Source: Massospora cicadina
Taxonomy: Eukaryota; Entomophthoromycota; Entomophthoromycetes; Entomophthorales; Entomophthoraceae
NCBI GenBank assembly: GCA_022478985.1
Contig: JAKSZP010008025.1
Location: 107,616-171,615, forward strand
Length of the DNA: 64,000 bases
Direction of reading: 5' to 3'
Part shown: piece by piece, positions 34,346 through 45,002 of the stretch
Position numbering within the stretch: the stretch's first letter is position 1
Layout: each line of letters opens with the position of its first letter
Notes under the pieces: generated by a model
Seen by the model: only the letters and a program-made list of their open reading frames with translations
The model's database searches: none
Told to the model about the DNA's origin: nothing
Position numbers and translations under genes: made by a program

Positions 34346-35595
34346 TTGTGTCTCAACTTCCCTCCCCTTATGGCCAATTTTCCAGCGCTTGCTCCTCTGG
34401 AAAATGAAGAGGAAAGTGTCATGTTCAGAAAGGTAGTGCTTTCCCATCATTTTTCATCCAGTTATGCCATAATCCTTGCTAAGCGCGCGTTGAATCAGGA
34501 GGACATCACCAGAGGTCACCACATAAAGGATGGTATGGTGTTTCAGGGGCGCCTATGGGTTCCCGCCAGACCACTTCATTTGGAAATTATTTAGGATCAT
34601 CATGATGGAATCACCGTTGGTCATCCTAGGAAGGCGAAGACTATGGAGCGTTTTTTCACACTTATAATTGGAAGGGGTTAGCCACACAGATTGCCAGATA
34701 TTGTAAGGAGTGCCTAGTCTGCAACCAAATAAAACCAAAAGGTCAGCCCCCAAGGGGTTGCTGGTTCCAGTTCAAAGAGCTGAGGTGCCTTGTACTTCTC
34801 TATCAGTTGATTTTATTGTGAAACTGCCTGCGTCTGATGGCTACAATGCCATCATGGTGGTGGTGGACCGTTTTACAAATCTTGCCCACTTTATTCCCTG
34901 AAGAACCACAGTCACCACAGATGAGATGTCAAGGCTTTTTGTCACTCGTGTGTTTGCTCTTCATGGGGTCCTTCAAGAAATAATTAGCAATTGTGGACCC
35001 CAGTTTACCTCCATCTTATTTTGTTTTGTAAGCCTCTTCAGATTCGCCCCTGCCATTCAACTGCCTATCACCCCCAATCAGATGGGCAGACTGAACGAGT
35101 GAACCAGTGCCTTGAACAGTTTTTGTGGTGTTACACCGCTGAAGATCATTCAGATTGGGTTTCCCATCTCCCCATGGCCCAATTCAGTTATAACAACGCT
35201 CAACATCATCAATCAGTTTTCCCCCTTCTTTGCCAATTATAAATTTACTCCTGCCTTCAACATGGAGCCCAGTTGTGGATATAATGTGGAAGCGGTGGTG
35301 GGTTTTGCAAAAATGATCAAGAAAGTATATCAGAGGGTGAGCACAAATTTAGACACGACCATGAAGGCTTACAAGGAGAACGCTTATGGCAAGAGATGAG
35401 TGAGTCCAGCGTACAAGGAAGGAGATCCCGTGATATTGGATGCTAAAAACATCCCAATCAAACAGCCATGCAAAAAACTAGGACCTAAGAGGATTAGGCC
35501 ATACTGCGTCATCAGAAAGGTGTGCCACGCCTCATACCAGTTGGATCTCCCCCTCATTTTAAATCATTATAGCATTTCATGAAAGCAAGCTCACG
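34346..35595 (+). pseudogene. Element G integrase
   Basis: The zinc-binding part is degraded (HHDGITVGHPRKAKTMERFF near 34600, C-CL-CNQIK near 34700). The core begins with SLSVDFIVKLPASDGYNAIM, then VVVDRFTNLAHFIP (34795-34901), the first Asp region. The third catalytic region, RPCHSTAYHPQSDGQTERVN, starts near 35050. A GPY-like tail (YKEGDPVILDAKNIPIKQP, 35400-35582) follows. Stops and frameshifts are frequent. Confidence 0.9.
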
Positions 35596-35935
35596 TTGTT
35601 TGAGGATCCCCCACCAGAGACTCCCAAGGCTTATCTCATGGATGGTGCGCTGAAGTGGAAAATGGAGGAGATTGTAGCCTCTTGTTGGGTAAAAAGAAGA
35701 CTCAAGTATCAAGTATCTTGGAAGGGATTTGATGCAGTAAAGACCATTTGGGTCTCAGCGCGTGATTGCGACCATTCCCAAGACATAATTGTAGCATTTT
35801 ATGAGTGTTTCTCTGAGGCCGCAGGAACAAAGTCCAAAGCCATTGCTGCCATGATTTTTGGCCCATGCTCAAAAATCTTTTCCTTTGCTAATGCCCTTGG
35901 AGAGGGAGTGGAGCCCAAAATGAATGAGAGGGTAA
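35596..35935 (+). pseudogene. Element G C-terminal chromodomain
   Basis: The open frame at 35596-35976 contains LKWKMEEIVASCWVKRRLKY, then QVSWKGFDAVKTIWVSARDC and IIVAFYECF. This fits the chromodomain pattern of an acidic-hydrophobic first strand, a Y-V-WKG strand, a T-W motif and a C-terminal helix. Chromodomains of this kind direct integration to modified chromatin in known chromoviruses. One aromatic-cage position (the first Tyr) is unclear here. The frame runs on into the LTR. Confidence 0.85.
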
Positions 35936-36825
35936 TGTCATGTTCACATGACTATTATGAAGGGGTCAATTGCTAGGACAAGGCTGGGCGTCAGGAGGTC
36001 CAAAAGGTTAGGCTTCATGACCTTTCTGACCTAAAGCACACCTTGGACCAACGCTGGGTACAAGCCAGATATGCCCAGATTGGTACAAGTGAGGTGCATA
36101 ACGCCCAGCCCATTGTTTCATATCTTTCATTAAAATGGACGAGATTTTTCTTAACGATGATGGCTCAATTCAGTGCATTGGTGAATGGGGTTCAAACCCC
36201 ATTCAATTTACAAATTACTAACTTGGTGCGGACCCAAATTCAATCAATCGCTCATGTAAGGTCAATTTTGAAGTACATTATCTAGTCAGATGGGACGTGC
36301 GCTTATTGGTGCATCAAGTTTAGTACCACTTTCTCCAATCAATGGCTTCCACGAGTCAACTTAAATATGTTTTCTTGATACTAACCTTTCTCATTGGGCA
36401 TCTTCATATAATAAATCCTTTGTTAGCCTAACGTTATTTCATATGTTGACTTGGGCAAACCTGTGCGTGGACCTCTTCAAGGAGGTCTCATGCCATGTTG
36501 GCCAATTTATTCTTTTAAAGTTATTAAAGCCTCAGGTACACCGTTTAGCCTCCCAGGTTCCCTCCAAACTGGGTCATCCGTGCACTCTAGCCCTATACAA
36601 AGTTTGACTATGAACTTCCCTTTGAGGCACAGCCAAATTTTGCTGAGTGATTAATTCCTAATTACCTGCAAAGTGCTAACCAGTCTTGCCATATGTCACT
36701 TTAACTATAACTCCCTCTGCTGGGCTATCTTTATATTAACCCTGATGACTAGTTCCCTTTTGTTGTTCCAGTGCACCATGCACCACCACACTAGGAACTG
36801 GAGATTTATAGATACTCTCCTGACA
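35936..36825 (+). repeat. 3' LTR of element G
   Basis: TGTCATGTTCACATGAC ... CTCTCCTGACA, preceded by gaatgagagggtaa as polypurine tract. Confidence 0.92.
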
Positions 36826-36955
36826 GCCATAGGGGGTGAGGTAGGTTCAGGACTTTACTTATGGCATGATAGGTCCTGGAGTTGCTCCTCCACCTTAGTA
36901 GCTTTTGGAAAAGGCGTTGAAATTGTAACAGCTCAATCTTTGACCTTCAAAGTAG
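36826..36955 (-). pseudogene. Sliver of element C between two G insertions
   Basis: This 130-bp remainder of the C gag-protease linker links the sequence at 30749 with that at 39796. Its right end, agtag, is the duplication of the solo G LTR. Confidence 0.75.
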
Positions 36956-37440
36956 TATCATGTTTGCATGAACTTATTGAGGCACCAACAGCAAGAACAA
37001 GTCTGGGAGGCAGGAGGTCCTAAGGGTTAAATTGCAGGACCTTCATGACATTAAGCACAGCTTGGACTAACGCTGGGTATAGGCTATGTATGCCCAGGTT
37101 GGTACAAGTGTGGTGCATAACGCCTAGCCCATTGTTTCAGTTCACTTGTTCTAAAATGGACAAGTTTTTTAAATGATAATGGCTTGATATGGTTAATCAG
37201 TGAATGGGGATTTGAAATCCGTTCTCTTTATGAAATTACTAGCTTGGGTCAGGTTCAACTTCAGTTGATCACTCAAGTAAGGTTGAGTTTAGAAATATGT
37301 TACCTTGTTGGATGGAAGCATGTGCCTATTGGTGCACCAAGGCTTAGTACCACTTTCTCTGATCCATGATTTTGCCAAGTTAGCTTAAATGTGTTTGCTT
37401 GAGACCAGCTTTTCTCATAGTTCATCTTTCTTTTAATAAA

Positions 37441-39370
37441 TTTTATTATTTGAGGCAAGCCAACCAGGGGACAGACATTACCAAAACTAAAAATATACTA
37501 AAAAACTAACGTAACTACTTGGTTCAAACAAAATGCCCTAATGAGCAGATTGAGTGAAACGCTTTGAAAACTGACCAACCAGGTGGGCAGCGGAAGCCAC
37601 TTATCCCTCCATGGCGGAAGGGGAGGGGGTCAGGGGGCTCATCTTCAGCAGCCTCATTGGCAGCAGCTTCTTCCTCCCATAGTAAGGTGCGTGTCACAGC
37701 AGTCAGTATTGGCGTTGGGGCATCTGCAGTATGTGGTTTGATATCACTGATGATTGAGATTTTATGGAAATTGTCAGCTAGATAAATGGCACTGAGATAT
37801 TTGGTTAAAGCTTTTTCAGCTTTGATTTGGGCATCCGGAAGTTTAACAAATGTGGTAATGTTGGTTTGGGTTATTTTTGCTTTTGGATTCCGTTCTATAG
37901 TTGCCACGTTCTGATAGCATTGTTTGCATTTTTGTAATACTGGTTCACCAATATTTTACTTTTTGGAGTTAAGGTTGTAAGGATAACAGGAGGTGGAATT
38001 CCTCCTTTGAGTATCACTACCAATTTATCAACAGCATTATGCAGGGGATGACAATCTGGTGTTGCAGTTGCTTCAACTGCAAGCTGGTAATCACTGCAAA
38101 GTGATTTGTCATTTGGCTGTTAAGTATAAAGTTGAGGGGGTATTTGGCATCCCATTCTGCATTAATGAACCGCTTGATTTGCAGAGATGGTTCTTCAATA
38201 AACTTATCTGATTCATCAATTTCAGCCAATAATTCTATAGGTTTTGGTTGAATTGGATTGAGGAATCAGCGTACAGTTGAGGTTTGGTCAATTCATTTGA
38301 GGAAGCATGGGATCAAACTGGGATCCAATCTGATGCTTGATTGGATGAATTATTTATGGCATTGGGGTGAGGAGGAGGCTGATTGGTGGCTGCAGGTGCA
38401 GCTGCAGCAACAGGCTTTGGGTGTAGAGGAGGTAGGATTGTGCCCCATACCAGAAATTGTACAGGGTGGGCAGTGGATTGGAGGTCAGCAGATGAGTTGT
38501 CCAATCCTTCAGAAGTGGTTGAGGAGAGGCACTTGTGTTTTGAGTGGTCTAACTTGAAACATGATGGACAGATTATCCGCCCACCCTCAACATGAACCCA
38601 AAATGGATGGTTGGGCACTGAGGAAATAACAGTGCGCGGTGGAATTGCCACTGCAATTTTATTAAATTTAGGGCTTATTGTGGCATATGCCTGAGGCCCA
38701 GCAAGTCGTGTGGCCCCATTTGGGACCACAAATTGTAATTTGGGTTTGGAGCCATAGGCTGCTAAACTGTCCATCAGCTCCTGGTGGAGCACTTCAGGGG
38801 GGAGGTGGGTGGTCAGGCCAGCAAACTGGACCACCAAAGTGGTGTCTGCTAGGAGCTGAGTCTGAGTTGTGGGGAGAGGGGTGCCCTGGAATACCAGGGG
38901 CACAGTTGCTGCTGTGGCAGCGTCAGCTTTGCGGGTGAAGTCAAGGTTGAAATACCCCTTGTAGGGGCGGAAATCAATAAAGCCAGAAGGTTTCATCACC
39001 GCCTGTGCCATTTTTATAATGGCTTGGTCGTGGTATGGGAATAGTTTCCCATATTTGACCCTTAGGCTGTAGCGCATGTTTCTCCAGGGGAGCACTAGGG
39101 GGCAGCGAGGTACCACTTGGGTATGAGCAAGATGGGCGTCTAGGTCCTTGGGCGGAACAAATCGTCCCATAGGTTTGGAATGACTGGGTGAACCAGTCCT
39201 AGTGCGTTTTCCTGCCAGATGGAAAATGGCAGGGGAGTTTTGCCACTGCTCCACGCTGAAGCAGCTGGCGGAGAATCTAAGGACATTAGAGAAAAACTAC
39301 TATGGGCAAATTTGATTTGTTTTATGAATTTGTGTAATTTTGCTTGGAAAGTTACGCCAAGTAGAAAGAG
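37441..39370 (-). mobile_element. ORF1-only half-LINE, full copy
   Basis: The 1930-bp insert is flanked by an exact 17-bp duplication, atctttcttttaataaa (37424-37440 and 39371-39387). On the minus strand it has a ~115-bp leader, an ORF1 with a CCHC knuckle, and ends ...GGTTGGCTTGCCTCAAAT followed by AATAAAA. There is no endonuclease or reverse transcriptase and no room for one. The same layout is seen in the second copy at 60838-61911, so this looks like an established non-autonomous family similar in concept to mammalian HAL1 (half-L1). Confidence 0.85.
37524..39254 (-). pseudogene. Half-LINE ORF1 protein
   Basis: The main open frame (39254-38313, 313 codons) starts MEQWQNSPAIFHLAGKR. It contains VVQFAGLTTHLPPEVLHQEL (an RRM-like stretch), HPFWVHVEGG and the knuckle CPSCFKLDHSKHKC at about 38570-38529. 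It ends in a Pro/Ala/Asn-rich tail. Further C-terminal sequence continues in shifted frames: 38229-38017 (ITSLQLKQLQHQIVIP) and 37907-37524 (IKAEKALTKYLSAIYL, ending HGGISGFRCPPG). The whole was probably one ORF1 of about 570 residues. HPF-V-V and the knuckle parallel ORF1 of the LINE at 1491-6819. Confidence 0.78.
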
Positions 39371-39795
39371 ATCTTTCTTTTAATAAACCCCTAGACATTT
39401 TACATTTTTTTCTTATATTGACTTGGGTGAGCCAGTGTGCATACCTCATCAAGGAGGTCTTGCAAATGTTAGCCACTTTATTCTTTAAAAATTATTACAG
39501 CCTCAGGTACACCGCTGGGCCTCCCAGGTTCCCTCCAAACTGGGTCACCCGTGAACTCTAGCCTGTACAAAGTTTGGTTATGAACTGCCCTTTGAGGCAC
39601 AGCCAAGTTGTGCTGATTGCTCAATTTATTATTACTTTTTACCATGGCCAACACCCTTGCCCAGTACCTCCTTAGTTCCAGATCCCTCTTCTGGGCTACT
39701 TTTATCTTAATCTTGATGACTAGTTCCCTTGCATTGGTCCTGTACTCCGTGCACCACCACTCTGGGTTTGGAGAGTTATAAATACTCTCCTGACA

Positions 39796-40990
39796 AGTAG
39801 GGGGTTTTTGCTGCCTTATAAAGATTGGTTTCAAACTAGAGTTAGCTGAATGAGAGGTTGATAGAGATAGCGTCATGAAGTTGAACACTTTTCTATGCCA
39901 GCTTTAGGTTGATCAGTGGCTGTGTCTTTTTTGGAACAAGCAGCTTAGCATTTGTGCCTGGTTCATTTAACTATAGTTAGAGGGGGCGATTGGCACCCAA
40001 GATAAGGGTTTTCACTTAGGAGCAGGTTTTGTAATTACTTGAGAAGGCTGCTCTGGAGAAAAAGATGGTCAAGGTAAAGGAACGAATGCTTTCATTATCT
40101 GGGTTTTTTGAGCTGAAGGTGAAGGGGAGCACTGCCCCATCTTAGCCATTACCATCTGATTATTGTTATTGGAAGAAGAAGAAGTTTGTGATGGCAACTC
40201 CAAAGAAGCAGGTTTTTAGAGGGAAGCAGCTGTAGTAGAGCTAAAATAGTCACGTAGTTGCTTGACTCAGAGACCCTTGCATAGGGTCAAGTTTATAGAT
40301 ATCCGCCACATCTAGCAATGCTTTCTTGATATCTCATAAATTTTTAAATGAGCGCTTTACAGAGGAGAGATACATTGCCAAGGAAAGATGGGACGCTAAG
40401 CCAGACAAGATAGCTGCAATAGCATTGTCTAGGGATAGCATTTTTGCAAGCAGTGAAGGTTAAGCCTTAATGTAAAAGCATTTAGAAAAATAGGTGATTG
40501 ATCCACTCTGTTGCAGGCTAAGGCACATAAAGGCCTGTTTTTGCCTGTTCAAACTTTATAGGGAGCCAAATTTCTCAGTGAGTGCTTTCTTCACCTCTGC
40601 CCAGGTGCTGAGGGTGGCCATGTGTGAAACTATTATCTCTTGAGTGCCATGACTCTAGCAAGAAAGGAGGTACTTAATTTTTAAAATGGTATGTTTCTCC
40701 TTCCATAGCAACTTCATACATAAAGAGGAAAGAAGAAACACTTTCTTTATCTAGGGTAAACTTGTCCTTAAAAGGGGGTTAATGGGTATTAGTGGAGGCC
40801 CCATAAGGGCCTTGCAATGAGTGCTGCTCAAGACTATTGAGGCAAGATAAAGCACTAGCTAGTTGAAGTTCAAGAGTGGCTATCTGGGGGTTTATTTCTG
40901 AGGGAAATTCATGAGGGTTACTGACCCCATTAACCTCCATTGTTTTTGTTGTTTTTATGATGTACATGCTCTCCTATAGTGAGCACCACT
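39796..40990 (-). pseudogene. Element C gag
   Basis: On the minus strand the N-terminal frame is 40967-40779 (IATLELQLASALSCLNSLEQ). The capsid that follows shows KDKFTLDKESVSSFLYVYE-like sequence near 40750 and helices matching elements E and F down to about 40300. The C-terminal part toward 39796 is Pro/Ser-rich and broken. The leader has TGGTGCTCACTATAGG two bases after the 5' LTR, the likely primer-binding site. Confidence 0.75.
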
Positions 40991-41730
40991 TGTCAAAATC
41001 CTGGCTTTCTTTAAGGCTTGCTGGTGCTAATGGCACAGGATTCAACAATAATAAAAAAGCAGGGGTAGTAAAACTCATAACTGCTATGAAATAAAATAAG
41101 GGATTTTAGTAAAACATATATAAAAAAGAGAAGTTTAAACTATGAAGAATAAGAGAATTTTTGCTGTTTTTATTAGTGGCAGTGGCAGGTTAAAAAGAGA
41201 ACTGTATTGTTATGTCACTGCTTATTATATAAACAATTTAAGGCTCATAGTGAGACGACCAAAAAATTCAGGATAAGCTATAAGCATCTGAATCAGAAAT
41301 CATGGATTTTTGTACTATTGGATCTATCTAAACTTGCTTTGCTTCAACAAAATGGTTGTGGAAGGGTCCATATTAGGTAGGACCAGTCCTTTAGGTAAGG
41401 ATTTGATGTCTGGAACCAATCTCCATTTGATAAACCTTTACACCTATGGGGACCCCCTCTGAGGCTATAAAAGGGGTGGTTCATGCATAGGTGGTTTGAC
41501 TAAATTATTTATGGAATGAGGGAGAACCTCAGATGGGTTCCCTTAATTTCACTGCATGGTCAGAGCAATCTGACTACTTAATCCCATGCTATTTGGCCAA
41601 AAATTATTATTAAATGCATTGCCCTGATTTAAAGGTTCCACTGAGAATTGGCCAGAGTCTTTTGGCCATTTTATCTATATTATGAGCTAAAACACTCTTA
41701 CTACAATATCAGACTTGTAATTGTCTGACA
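40991..41730 (-). repeat. 5' LTR of element C
   Basis: The 740-bp LTR starts TGTCAGACAATTACAAG on the minus strand and ends GGATTTTGACA. It is uninterrupted and shows the empty sites of the insertions in its partner at 7264-15057. Confidence 0.9.
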
Positions 41731-41735
41731 GGGTG

Positions 41736-42060
41736 CTGGGCTATGCCTCACCCAAACTACTCTTTAGGCTCACAAAAGCTAAAAAAATGGTGCAGGAGAA
41801 GCTCCCAGAAGGGTGACCTTAAAGGTCAAGCCTGCATAATTCCAAACCTTATTCAGAATTCTTCCTTGGAGGCTTTACCCTAAGCATGGGTTACTCTTGT
41901 GGCTCTAAGGCCAGCCTTATTTTGTCTTATGGCATGTTTGTGGTGCATAATTATCAAAATATGCTCAAGAGTGGTATTTTTTATTCAAAAATTAATAATA
42001 TATCCATGATTCACTATGGTATTTATAACATAGCAGATTCTTTATTTTTTTAAAAAAATA
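41736..42060. other. Intergenic, no gene seen
   Basis: Sequence to the right of the nested element. No open frame, RNA gene or repeat that I can support. Confidence 0.5.
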
Positions 42061-42195
42061 CATATCATTAATTGAATAATGATAAGAGGGATAGAGAAAG
42101 TAGTGTTCATCCTAGCTATAACAGGTTTCAAACCTGTTACAGCATTTTTACCCTGCCTTAGTTTGTAGTTACAGGTGTGCACAATACACCTGGCT
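42060..42195 (-). mobile_element. SINE family S2, copy 1
   Basis: On the minus strand the order is tgcacacctgtaact...aaactaaggcaggg, then the box-B region GGTTTGAAACC (42124-42134), then the body to gataatgata. The same ~140-bp unit recurs at 48885, 49111 and 49692. Confidence 0.65.
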
Positions 42196-42289
42196 TATAC
42201 CTTACCAGATGATTCTAAATTTAATTTAGTTTTTATAAGTAAAGTTATCCAGAGTTACTCAGGTTTTTTATAGACTTACAATGATATAG

Positions 42290-42375
42290 CCTATAGGCTG
42301 TGCCAGCACAACTCTTAAGCCACTTGTACTAACAGCTTTGCTGTTGCCCTCATGGCTGGTGAGCTGATTATCCTA
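42290..42375 (-). repeat. Single inverted copy of the 140-bp hairpin unit
   Basis: The hairpin AACAGC-TTT-GCTGTT at 42331-42345 with the flank 'gccacttgtact' is the reverse complement of the array unit at 54117-55020. Confidence 0.6.
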
Positions 42376-43395
42376 TTTTACTTAATCTACTTAAAACTCT
42401 AGTACTGATTTTTGTTTAGTTTCAGGTGAGCAATTTAGTGAATTATTAGCTAATATTTGACAATTTTCATTCACTTACCCAAATAGATTGAACTTATCAG
42501 AATTGATAATTTCAGATTTATTAATACTCACCAATTCTCACCCACTCACCCAAATAGATTGAACCTATTAGACTTTAAGGTTTCAGTGTCAGTCAATCAG
42601 TATGTCAGTTAGTCAGTGAATATGTTTTATTAAGTAGACTAGCATCCAGACACCCATGCTTTGCTACAGTGTTTATAACTTACCTGAAGATTCTAAAGTA
42701 TTTTAGTTTTTATTTGGTAGATAGCTAGCAATAATTTCAGAAACCATTAAACCTATCAAATATTTCAACCTTCAACCACTTAGCTAAAATTAATTAAGCC
42801 TTCCTAATTAACTAAACCATCAATCAAATCTAAAACTATTGAGCCCATCAAATCAACCACAAAATGAACCACCACTCAGCAAAAACTAATTGTTGAACCT
42901 ACAAAGAAGCCAAAACTACCAACCACTTATCAAAACCTATGAAACTATCAAATAAAATGAACATGAAACTCTTAGCCAAATTGCTATATAATTATTATTA
43001 GAAACACATATATTTTAAAACTTATATAGAACTATTATTAAAATTTATATGATTTTATTAAAAAATAGTATATTACCATTCCCAAACTTTATAAAATATT
43101 TGTGCAAAGTTAGGTGATTTTTGGTTTATTTATTTATGAGATAATCTATGCTATATAAACAAATAAACAAAATGATGCTTTTGTAAACAAAGTTTAGGCC
43201 AAATTTTCGTTGATACCCAGTTTAACAGATTTTTGGGTTTATAGTTTACCAGATGATTCCAATCGATTCTTTTTTATATTGGTAGATGGCTATCGATAAA
43301 ATTAAGAAATCGAATTAATTTAATCAATATAAAATTAACATCCACTCAGCCAAACCATTTAAACTTATCGAATTAACTAAAACATCAACCAGATA
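42376..43395. repeat. AT-rich region with short dispersed repeats
   Basis: Contains the twice-repeated segment 'cacccaaatagattgaac' (42477 and 42550) and several 'cccatcaaatcaacc' units, one repeated at 43631 beyond the MITE. No coding sequence is convincing. Confidence 0.5.
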
Positions 43396-43612
43396 CAATA
43401 AAACTCCAATTATCCGCGGTGCCCTTGCCACCCAATTCCGCGGATAATTGGGGCTTTACTATACATTAAAGCTACGAATTCGGCACTTATTGGTTGCTTT
43501 TAAACTAAAGGAGCATGATGTGCCCCATCAACACATTTGCAAACTATAGTAAAGCCCCGATTATCCGCAGAATTGGGTGGCAAGGGCACCGCGGATAATT
43601 GGGGCTTTACTG
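43396..43612. mobile_element. Pogo/Fot-type MITE
   Basis: The 217-bp element has termini CAATAAAACTCCAATTATCC and (inverted) CAGTAAAGCCCCAATTATCC, each followed by GCGG, flanked by TA dinucleotides (43394-43395 and 43613-43614). This fits pogo/Tigger-like Tc1-mariner elements, which use TA and a 'CAGTMAARCCYC' type end. Each half is itself an inverted repeat, so the terminal motif occurs four times. It encodes no transposase. Confidence 0.82.
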
Positions 43613-44768
43613 TAACTGAAACCATTGAGCCCATCAAATCAACCTAAATCCACCAACCACCACCTAACAAAGCCAATTGACTTATCGAATCAACCAATCA
43701 CTAACTGCTTGCTAAAACCATCAAGCTTGTTAATTAACCCAAAATCCAAAATCAACCGCTTGGCAAAATCATTTAAACTATCGAATCGACTAAATATCAA
43801 ACTGCTCAGCCGTAACAATATACCGAACCCATTAAAAACATATAAAATTTAACTTCTTGCATATAAAACTTTTTATTTTATTATGAAAATTGTCAAACCC
43901 CGTCTTATTGCACATCTACGATATCTAGTGAATATCTATGCAAAGTTTCATCTTTCTAGGCCTTGTCATTGTATAGATACAGTGATGAGTCAGTGAGTGG
44001 GCTTTGGCAAATATATTATAGATAAATAAAATAAAGTTAATTCCGGGGGTCACTATCTCGCTTAACTATTTCATTTTTTTTCTCGCTCCGAGTTTCCCTA
44101 ATTAGTCTAACCTCGCGCTGGACATTCCCTTGACATTGAAGATCGATGCTGAATTGAAGGTAAGATGGCGATCAGGAAACTGGGAGTTTTCCGACTGTTA
44201 CACTTGATAACTGTAATATCTGAGTTGAATGGTTCTTTCTAAGGTATGTCCCTTTTTTAATAAACTCCTGTAAAGCCTACAACTGCCAAAGGGCTTTTTA
44301 AAATATATATCCTTCTTCTATGGATCCATTTAGATATAGGCAAACAAGGTCCACAATGGGTTCTAACTTTTTCACTTTGAGTATTTGTAAGAATCTAGTT
44401 TAGCTGTACCTTGCGACTATTTTATAGGCATTATCAAAACTGTCAATTTTTCATTTGATTAACTATAAAGGGGTTTTATAGTATTTCATTTATAAATAAA
44501 TTGGTCTATTTTACTTGTTATAGCAGCAGATTATGCTTGCTCAGGATCTTCCTGTGGTAGTAGCTTTTTCTAATTATACAAGATATAAAGTGCCTTGAAC
44601 ATGACCAAAAAGTCATAATATCAAATCCTGTTACTTTATCTGAAAATTTACCTGTCAAGTTGATATTCTTTATCCCAAATGTCTTAGAACCATAGTTTTC
44701 CATTAAGTTTGAGCCAAATTTTAAAAATCTGATTATACTATTCAGCCAGTTCATAACTAAGAACTGAA
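43613..44768. other. Intergenic AT-rich sequence
   Basis: I see no supported gene. The plus-strand open frame 43625-43852 is a low-complexity Asn/Pro/Ser run in repeat sequence, and the minus-strand frame 44518-44778 shows no recognisable feature. Confidence 0.45.
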
Positions 44769-45002
44769 ATGTATTCAACTTTATTCTCGAAAAGCAAATC
44801 TAGTCCAGTGATTACAAGTGGCGAAGCCACCAATTTTATCCTGCTTAATAATTTTTACTAAAGTTTTGGCAGCCTTGCGCAGGCTATTAATGTGGTGTCC
44901 AGTACAACCACCGCTCTTGGTGAAGATAAATTGTTACTCATGATTCCTCTTAGGATAGAATCCTCTGGTTTGTCACCACCTGGTTATTTTTGTCAGAATT
45001 AA
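44769..45002 (+). pseudogene. Unidentified reading frame with one stop
   Basis: An ATG at 44769 opens MYSTLFSKSKSSPVITSGEA and continues TNFILLNNFY to a TAA near 44862. The same frame then runs on (SFGSLAQAINVVSSTTTALG, EDKLLLMIPLRIESS) to a stop at 45000-45002. The amino-acid make-up after the stop looks protein-like (Ser/Thr-rich, mixed hydrophobic) rather than AT-rich noise. It could be an exon pair, a pseudogene or chance. No family recognised. Confidence 0.25.

Larger units (their letters stand above)
30750..36825 (+). mobile_element. Chromodomain Ty3/Gypsy element G (chromovirus)
   Basis: LTRs of 889 bp (30750-31638) and 890 bp (35936-36825) enclose a 4.3-kb interior. An exact 5-bp duplication, gccat, lies at 30745-30749 and 36826-36830. 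Removing the element restores the linker of C in line with element E. Domains are protease, RT (YMDD), RNase H, integrase and a C-terminal chromodomain, which defines chromoviruses. A 48-bp LINE tail interrupts the leader/gag region at 32250. Frameshifts and stops occur in all domains. No TGG-type primer-binding site is obvious after the 5' LTR, unlike the other Gypsy elements here. Confidence 0.94.
36956..39795 (+). mobile_element. Solo G LTR carrying a half-LINE
   Basis: The LTR starts (TG mutated to) TATCATGTTTGCATGAA and ends CTCTCCTGACA, with an exact 5-bp duplication, agtag (36951-36955 and 39796-39800). Removing the half-LINE at 37441-39370 and its 17-bp duplication leaves 893 bp, in line with the 889/890-bp LTRs of element G. 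It arose by LTR recombination after a second G insertion in C. Confidence 0.9.
7264..41730 (-). mobile_element. Nested Ty3/Gypsy element C, expanded to 34.5 kb
   Basis: One minus-strand Gypsy element begins with its 3' LTR at 7264 and ends with its 5' LTR at 41730. The 5-bp flanks are identical (gggtg at 7259-7263 and 41731-41735). Its own pieces, in minus-strand order, are 5' LTR 41730-40991, gag 40990-39796, linker 36955-36826, linker/protease/RT start 30749-29263, RT/RNase H/integrase 24846-22930, integrase end 15488-15058 and 3' LTR 15057-7264. Removing each insertion with one duplication leaves 6609 bp, almost exactly the 6605 bp net length of element E, which is the same family. Insertions removed: 7664-8178, D, E, F, G and a solo G LTR. 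All coding parts are degenerate. Confidence 0.93.

Noticed and set aside
38258..38938. Plus-strand open frames across the half-LINE
   Set aside because: They are the complement of ORF1, which has the CCHC knuckle and the longer frame.
43625..43852. Asn/Pro/Ser-rich 75-codon frame
   Set aside because: It lies in AT-rich repeated sequence ('cccatcaaatcaacc' units) and is compositionally trivial.
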